Positions 60,796 to 64,000 of a DNA stretch of 64,000 bases are shown one piece after another (positions within the stretch are counted from its first letter, which is position 1; each line of letters begins with the position of its first letter). Source of the DNA: Bacillus alkalicellulosilyticus (GTDB lineage: Bacteria; Bacillota; Bacilli; Bacillales; Bacillaceae_F). The notes below the pieces were generated by a model, which was given only the letters and a program-made list of their open reading frames with translations, was not told where the DNA came from and did no database searches. The DNA lies in the NCBI RefSeq assembly GCF_002019795.1, contig NZ_KV917381.1:2229210-2293209 (forward strand), written 5' to 3'. The translations under genes were made by a program, and so were the position numbers.

Positions 60796-62307
60796 TTAGT
60801 GTATCGGTGGATACTGTTGTTCAATTTCAGTAATCGAAATAGGCACCTCTATTGCGTCTTCTACTTCTGTTAAATAGATAAATGTATCTTTATCCGTTTT
60901 GGTTGGCCAAAAAAAAGAATGCTTATAGGATTCAGGACCTTTTCCAGTGATGACAATCCAATCATCTGGTTGTGCTTGTTCTATTGCAAACTGAATTGCT
61001 ATCGTACGGTCCTTAAAAACTTTCCCTTTATCTCCGCCATATTTCAGTTGCATTTTATGATATTCATTTAGCATCTCGCCTTCTGATACCCCATTTAAAT
61101 CATCAAGAGTTAAAACAAACTGATCACTTAGTTGAGCAGAAAGCAAAATCATTTCTTTTCGTTTAGAGACATCACCTTTGCCACGAAAACCAAATACGTG
61201 AAAGACTCGTCCCCTACTTATTTTTTTAACAGTTTGCAAACAATGCGTTAGGGCATCTGGCGTATGCGCATAGTCAACAACACAAGTAATACCAGAATCG
61301 GAACTATATTTTTCAAACCTACCAGGAACACCAGGAAAGCTTGAAAGGCCTTCAATGACATTCTTTGGTTCAATCCCTAGTCCTTGTGCTGCAACAAAGG
61401 TAAGCGAGGCATTCCATGCATTATGAACACCACTCATTGGCAATGTCACTTTATGTTTGTTTTTTCCATCATTTAAAGTAAACTCCGTAGCAAATTCTAC
61501 ACTTACGTTTTCTAAATTATAATGATCTGCTTCTTGATATCCAACTGAACATACATTTCGGTTTCTATCAATTAAACGGTCGACTAATCGTGTTCCCCAT
61601 TCACTTGATGTACAAATATATGCCGTCCCCTGTTTTTTTATTTGGTCAAACAATTTCGCTTTCGTGTCAAAGTAGCTGAAAAGAGAACCATGATAATTAA
61701 GATGGTCATGGCTTAAATTCGTAAAAAGGGCATAATCAAACTCAATGCCTTCAACTCTTCCTTGGTCGATACCATGGGAAGAAACTTCTATTATAATGAC
61801 ACTATCCTTACTTTTGGAAATAAGTTGGTGCAAGGTTAAAGAATCTGGTGTAGTATTCCCAGAAGGATATTGTTCACCATTAATAATGTGTGAAATCGTA
61901 CCGATTAAAGAACACGGAATACCAGCATGTTCAAGGATATGCCTTAGCATATAGGAAGATGTAGTCTTTCCGTTTGTTCCAGTAATACCGATAATCGTAT
62001 GATTTTCATTTGGATTGCCGTAGAATGTCTTTGCTAGTTGTGGCAGAATTTTTCGTGCATTTGAAACTTGAAAATAAGGAACTTGTAAGTTAGTAATCGG
62101 CTTCTCACCAATTACCGCTACTGCTCCCGCATTTATAGCATCATTAATAAAGTTATGTCCATCCAACTCATATCCAGAAATGGCTACAAACACATGATTC
62201 TTTGACATTTTCTTAGAATGAAAGTGTAGACCTTCGATATCAATTTCTGGTATCGTATCCTTTTCATATGGTATGTTAATGGACTCTAACAACGAACGTA
62301 ACTTCAT
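60796..62307 (-). CDS. Mur ligase-family protein, MurE-like paralogue lacking the DNPR motif
   Basis: A 503-residue Mur ligase. The P-loop is GITGTNGKTT (110-116), the carbamylated lysine candidate is K216 in YFDTKAKLF, and family blocks include HSKKM, TPDSLTLHQL and VDYAHTPDAL. In real MurE the DNPR motif for diaminopimelate is followed by a Glu; here the equivalent region reads TLDDLNGVSEGEM, and GKGHE is GKGPES. It is therefore probably not the housekeeping MurE, which is normally in the dcw cluster. It stands alone, with no other cell-wall gene near it, so its acceptor amino acid is open. Confidence 0.83.
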   Translation of the reverse strand: MKLRSLLESINIPYEKDTIPEIDIEGLHFHSKKMSKNHVFVAISGYELDGHNFINDAINAGAVAVIGEKPITNLQVPYFQVSNARKILPQLAKTFYGNPNENHTIIGITGTNGKTTSSYMLRHILEHAGIPCSLIGTISHIINGEQYPSGNTTPDSLTLHQLISKSKDSVIIIEVSSHGIDQGRVEGIEFDYALFTNLSHDHLNYHGSLFSYFDTKAKLFDQIKKQGTAYICTSSEWGTRLVDRLIDRNRNVCSVGYQEADHYNLENVSVEFATEFTLNDGKNKHKVTLPMSGVHNAWNASLTFVAAQGLGIEPKNVIEGLSSFPGVPGRFEKYSSDSGITCVVDYAHTPDALTHCLQTVKKISRGRVFHVFGFRGKGDVSKRKEMILLSAQLSDQFVLTLDDLNGVSEGEMLNEYHKMQLKYGGDKGKVFKDRTIAIQFAIEQAQPDDWIVITGKGPESYKHSFFWPTKTDKDTFIYLTEVEDAIEVPISITEIEQQYPPIH

Positions 62308-62424
62308 ATGGTGGATTTCTCCTTATGTAAAAAAGTTTGCAAATCTAAAAATAGTTTTCCCTAATAAACATAAAATATAATGAATAAAAAAGAAATGGTT
62401 AAAGAAACGTGAGTGAAAGGTAAA

Positions 62425-62472
62425 GAAAAAGGGTGAGACAAAAGGTAAACACCCTTTTCTCTCACCCTCTTC
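62425..62472. terminator. Hairpin repeat R11
   Basis: Arms GAAAAAGGGTGAGACAAAAGG and CCTTTTCTCTCACCCTCTTC (about 62425-62446, 62453-62472), outer-module type; 6 nt past the stop of the dehydrogenase gene. Confidence 0.78.
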
Positions 62473-62478
62473 GATTAT

Positions 62479-63363
62479 CTACGCGTTTTCTTTGTAATAT
62501 TTATAAAGTGCTTGAGTTCCGCTACTATCTTCCCCGCGTTCAGCGAGTTGTTCGTATAGCGATTTCGCTAAACAAAGACCAGGTGTCGAAAGCCCCAGTT
62601 CTTCCGCTGATTCAACAGCAATTTTCATATCTTTAATAAAATGTTTTATATAAAACCCCGGAGCAAAATCTTCTTGCATCATTCTAGGAACTAAGTTTGA
62701 TAATGACCAACTTCCTGCGGCTCCTGTAGAAATACTTTCTAGCACACGGTGTGGGTCAAGCCCTGCCCGTTCCGCATAAGTAATTGCTTCAGTAACACCC
62801 ATCATCGTAGAAGCAATCGCGATTTGGTTGCACATTTTTGTGTATTGACCTGACCCTGCAGGTCCTTGAAGAATGACATTAGACCCCATGATGTTTAATA
62901 TGGATTCTACATCAGAATAGGCCCAGTCATCCCCTCCAACCATGATCGTTAGCTCTCCTTTTCTTGCTCCAATATCACCACCAGAAACTGGAGCATCCAA
63001 GGCGTACATGTGTCGAGTTTTTGCTCCTTCATGAATCTTCTTTGCAAGCATCGGACTAGATGTTGTCATATCGATTAGATATGTGCCAGGACGTGCTGAG
63101 TCAATAATTCCATTTGGACCTAAATAAGTTTCTTCCACATCGTCAGGAAATCCTAAGATGGTAATAATCACATCTGCCTCTGACGCTAATTCTATAATTG
63201 AATCCCGCCAGTGCGCTCCTTTTTCTAACAAGGCATTTGCTTTCTCTTTCGTACGATTAAAAACAAGAACTGGATATGAAGCGTCTAATAGATGACTTGC
63301 CATACTACTTCCCATTACACCTGTACCGATAAAACCAATAACTGTGTTATCTTTACTCAGCAT
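62479..63363 (-). CDS. NAD(P)-dependent 3-hydroxyisobutyrate/2-hydroxy-3-oxopropionate dehydrogenase-like protein (YkwC-like)
   Basis: A 294-residue beta-hydroxyacid dehydrogenase. The nucleotide motif is GFIGTGVMGSSMASHLL at the N-terminus, the substrate motif DAPVSGGDIGARKGELTIMVGG is near 120, and the catalytic Lys is in GSGQYTKMCNQI. The length and sequence resemble B. subtilis YkwC. ATG 63363 follows AAAGGAGGG by 4-5 nt; the longer frame is unsupported. The physiological substrate is not known. Confidence 0.9.
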   Translation of the reverse strand: MLSKDNTVIGFIGTGVMGSSMASHLLDASYPVLVFNRTKEKANALLEKGAHWRDSIIELASEADVIITILGFPDDVEETYLGPNGIIDSARPGTYLIDMTTSSPMLAKKIHEGAKTRHMYALDAPVSGGDIGARKGELTIMVGGDDWAYSDVESILNIMGSNVILQGPAGSGQYTKMCNQIAIASTMMGVTEAITYAERAGLDPHRVLESISTGAAGSWSLSNLVPRMMQEDFAPGFYIKHFIKDMKIAVESAEELGLSTPGLCLAKSLYEQLAERGEDSSGTQALYKYYKENA

Positions 63364-63446
63364 AACATCCCTCCTTTGTTCTACTATAATACTTCTCTGT
63401 TTTTGATATATTCCCTTCATTTTCAGAATATTTAGTAGAAACTGTA

Positions 63447-64000
63447 TTAAAGGATTAATGCTAATAATTGAGCTGAAATGGCCACAAAAATTAAAGCTAT
63501 TGGGTAAGCAGCAGCATATGCAATCGCAGGGTCCTCAGAATCAATTAGCGTATTACATGCGCCTAAACCAGGAGTACTTGTAAGTCCACCACAAATTGCT
63601 CCTAGAGAGTGCACCATACTCAATTTAAATATTTTTCTAGCTAACACAATCGCAAAAAACATTGGTACTAGCGTAATGATTGCTCCGCCAATAAGCAAGC
63701 CTATCCCTTGGCTTGCAACCACATCAACTAATCCCTGTCCAGCCATCGTACCCGCACCAGCTAAAAACAAGACTAACCCTACATCACGTATGACTCGATT
63801 AGAAGGTTGATAATAGCGGGCATGTATTGGACCGATTTTTCCAAAGTGAGCAATGATAATGGCAATAAACAAAGGACCTCCAGCGACACCTAATGTCATC
63901 GTTCCTAGACCAGGAATTTGAATGGGTACCATTCCAATTAAAATACCAATTAACAGAATGATACTAAGTGAAAAAATATGGACATTCGTTTCATTCAATG
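63447..64000 (-). CDS. AspT/YidE-type transporter, cut by window edge
   Basis: The visible part is about 184 residues of polytopic membrane protein with at least five hydrophobic segments and the GGLTSTPGLGACNTL motif that marks the AspT/YidE/YbjL duplication family of antiporters. The frame is open at the window edge, and the apparent TTG at 63998 is not a credible start: a full family member is about 530-560 residues. It precedes the YkwC-like gene on the same strand. Confidence 0.8.
   Translation of the reverse strand, partial: LNETNVHIFSLSIILLIGILIGMVPIQIPGLGTMTLGVAGGPLFIAIIIAHFGKIGPIHARYYQPSNRVIRDVGLVLFLAGAGTMAGQGLVDVVASQGIGLLIGGAIITLVPMFFAIVLARKIFKLSMVHSLGAICGGLTSTPGLGACNTLIDSEDPAIAYAAAYPIALIFVAISAQLLALIL

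Noticed and set aside
1-64000. CRISPR arrays, IS elements, rRNA and origins
   Set aside because: No regular direct-repeat/spacer arrays, no transposase frame, no rRNA-like sequence and no DnaA-box cluster were seen on reading the window.

Overview
The window is about 64 kb of low-GC chromosomal DNA from an endospore-forming member of the Bacillaceae. The evidence is a small acid-soluble spore protein, a KapD-type exonuclease, a B. subtilis-like des-desK-desR membrane-fluidity locus, a DbpA/YxiN RNA helicase, an ExoA nuclease, a BmrC/BmrD-like heterodimeric ABC exporter, strong AGGAGG-type ribosome binding sites and frequent TTG/GTG starts. No phage, transposase, CRISPR array or rRNA operon is visible. 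FixABCX, a futalosine-pathway pair (mqnB-mqnD) and an enterobacterial-type SpeD set it apart from B. subtilis; an environmental or alkaliphilic Bacillus relative is plausible but not proven by sequence alone.

Layout. 1-2.2 kb: 2-keto-3-deoxygluconate catabolism (GntR regulator, kdgK, eda) on the minus strand under a perfect palindromic operator. 2.3-4.5 kb: an aspartase/fumarase-family enzyme and two small unknowns. 4.7-11.7 kb: a divergent RDD / SpoIIM-like / DUF58 / MoxR / DUF4350 / DUF4129 envelope-associated cluster. 11.8-14.9 kb: desR, desK, des with two DesR-type operators. 15.0-16.6 kb: dbpA followed by an aberrant tRNA-like gene. 16.7-24.8 kb: YceI with a double operator, a 48-aa membrane peptide, a GH43 glycosidase, a MATE exporter, a PH-domain protein, a phospholipase-D-fold protein and a flavoprotein. 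25-28.4 kb: spore small proteins, SASP, an esterase, SpeD. 28.4-33.7 kb: DD-carboxypeptidase, DUF1292, mqnB-mqnD, a secreted unknown, a methyltransferase. 33.8-36 kb: an FAD-dependent dehydrogenase behind a divergent purine-type riboswitch with an ON-switch terminator. 36.4-41.6 kb: serine hydrolase, unknowns, YoaP-like acetyltransferase, cyclophilin lipoprotein, KapD. 41.8-45.2 kb: fixABCX. 45.4-48.7 kb: small proteins, a PAS histidine kinase, ExoA. 48.8-51.3 kb: a SUV3-like helicase. 51.5-55 kb: cstA with a CC-ending small protein, an ArsA/Get3-type ATPase and a membrane protein. 55-64 kb: a second flavoprotein paralogue, the ABC exporter pair, a MurE-like ligase lacking the usual DNPR motif, a YkwC-like dehydrogenase and the edge of an AspT/YidE-type transporter.

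The intergenic spaces carry at least eleven copies of a modular, often nested, hairpin repeat family, mostly at gene 3' ends, and two copies of a second structured repeat. The best leads are the variant purine riboswitch (35302-35406), the cstA / CC-tail / Get3-like operon (51499-54953), the tRNA-like gene with its own terminator (14961-15096) and the hairpin repeat family.
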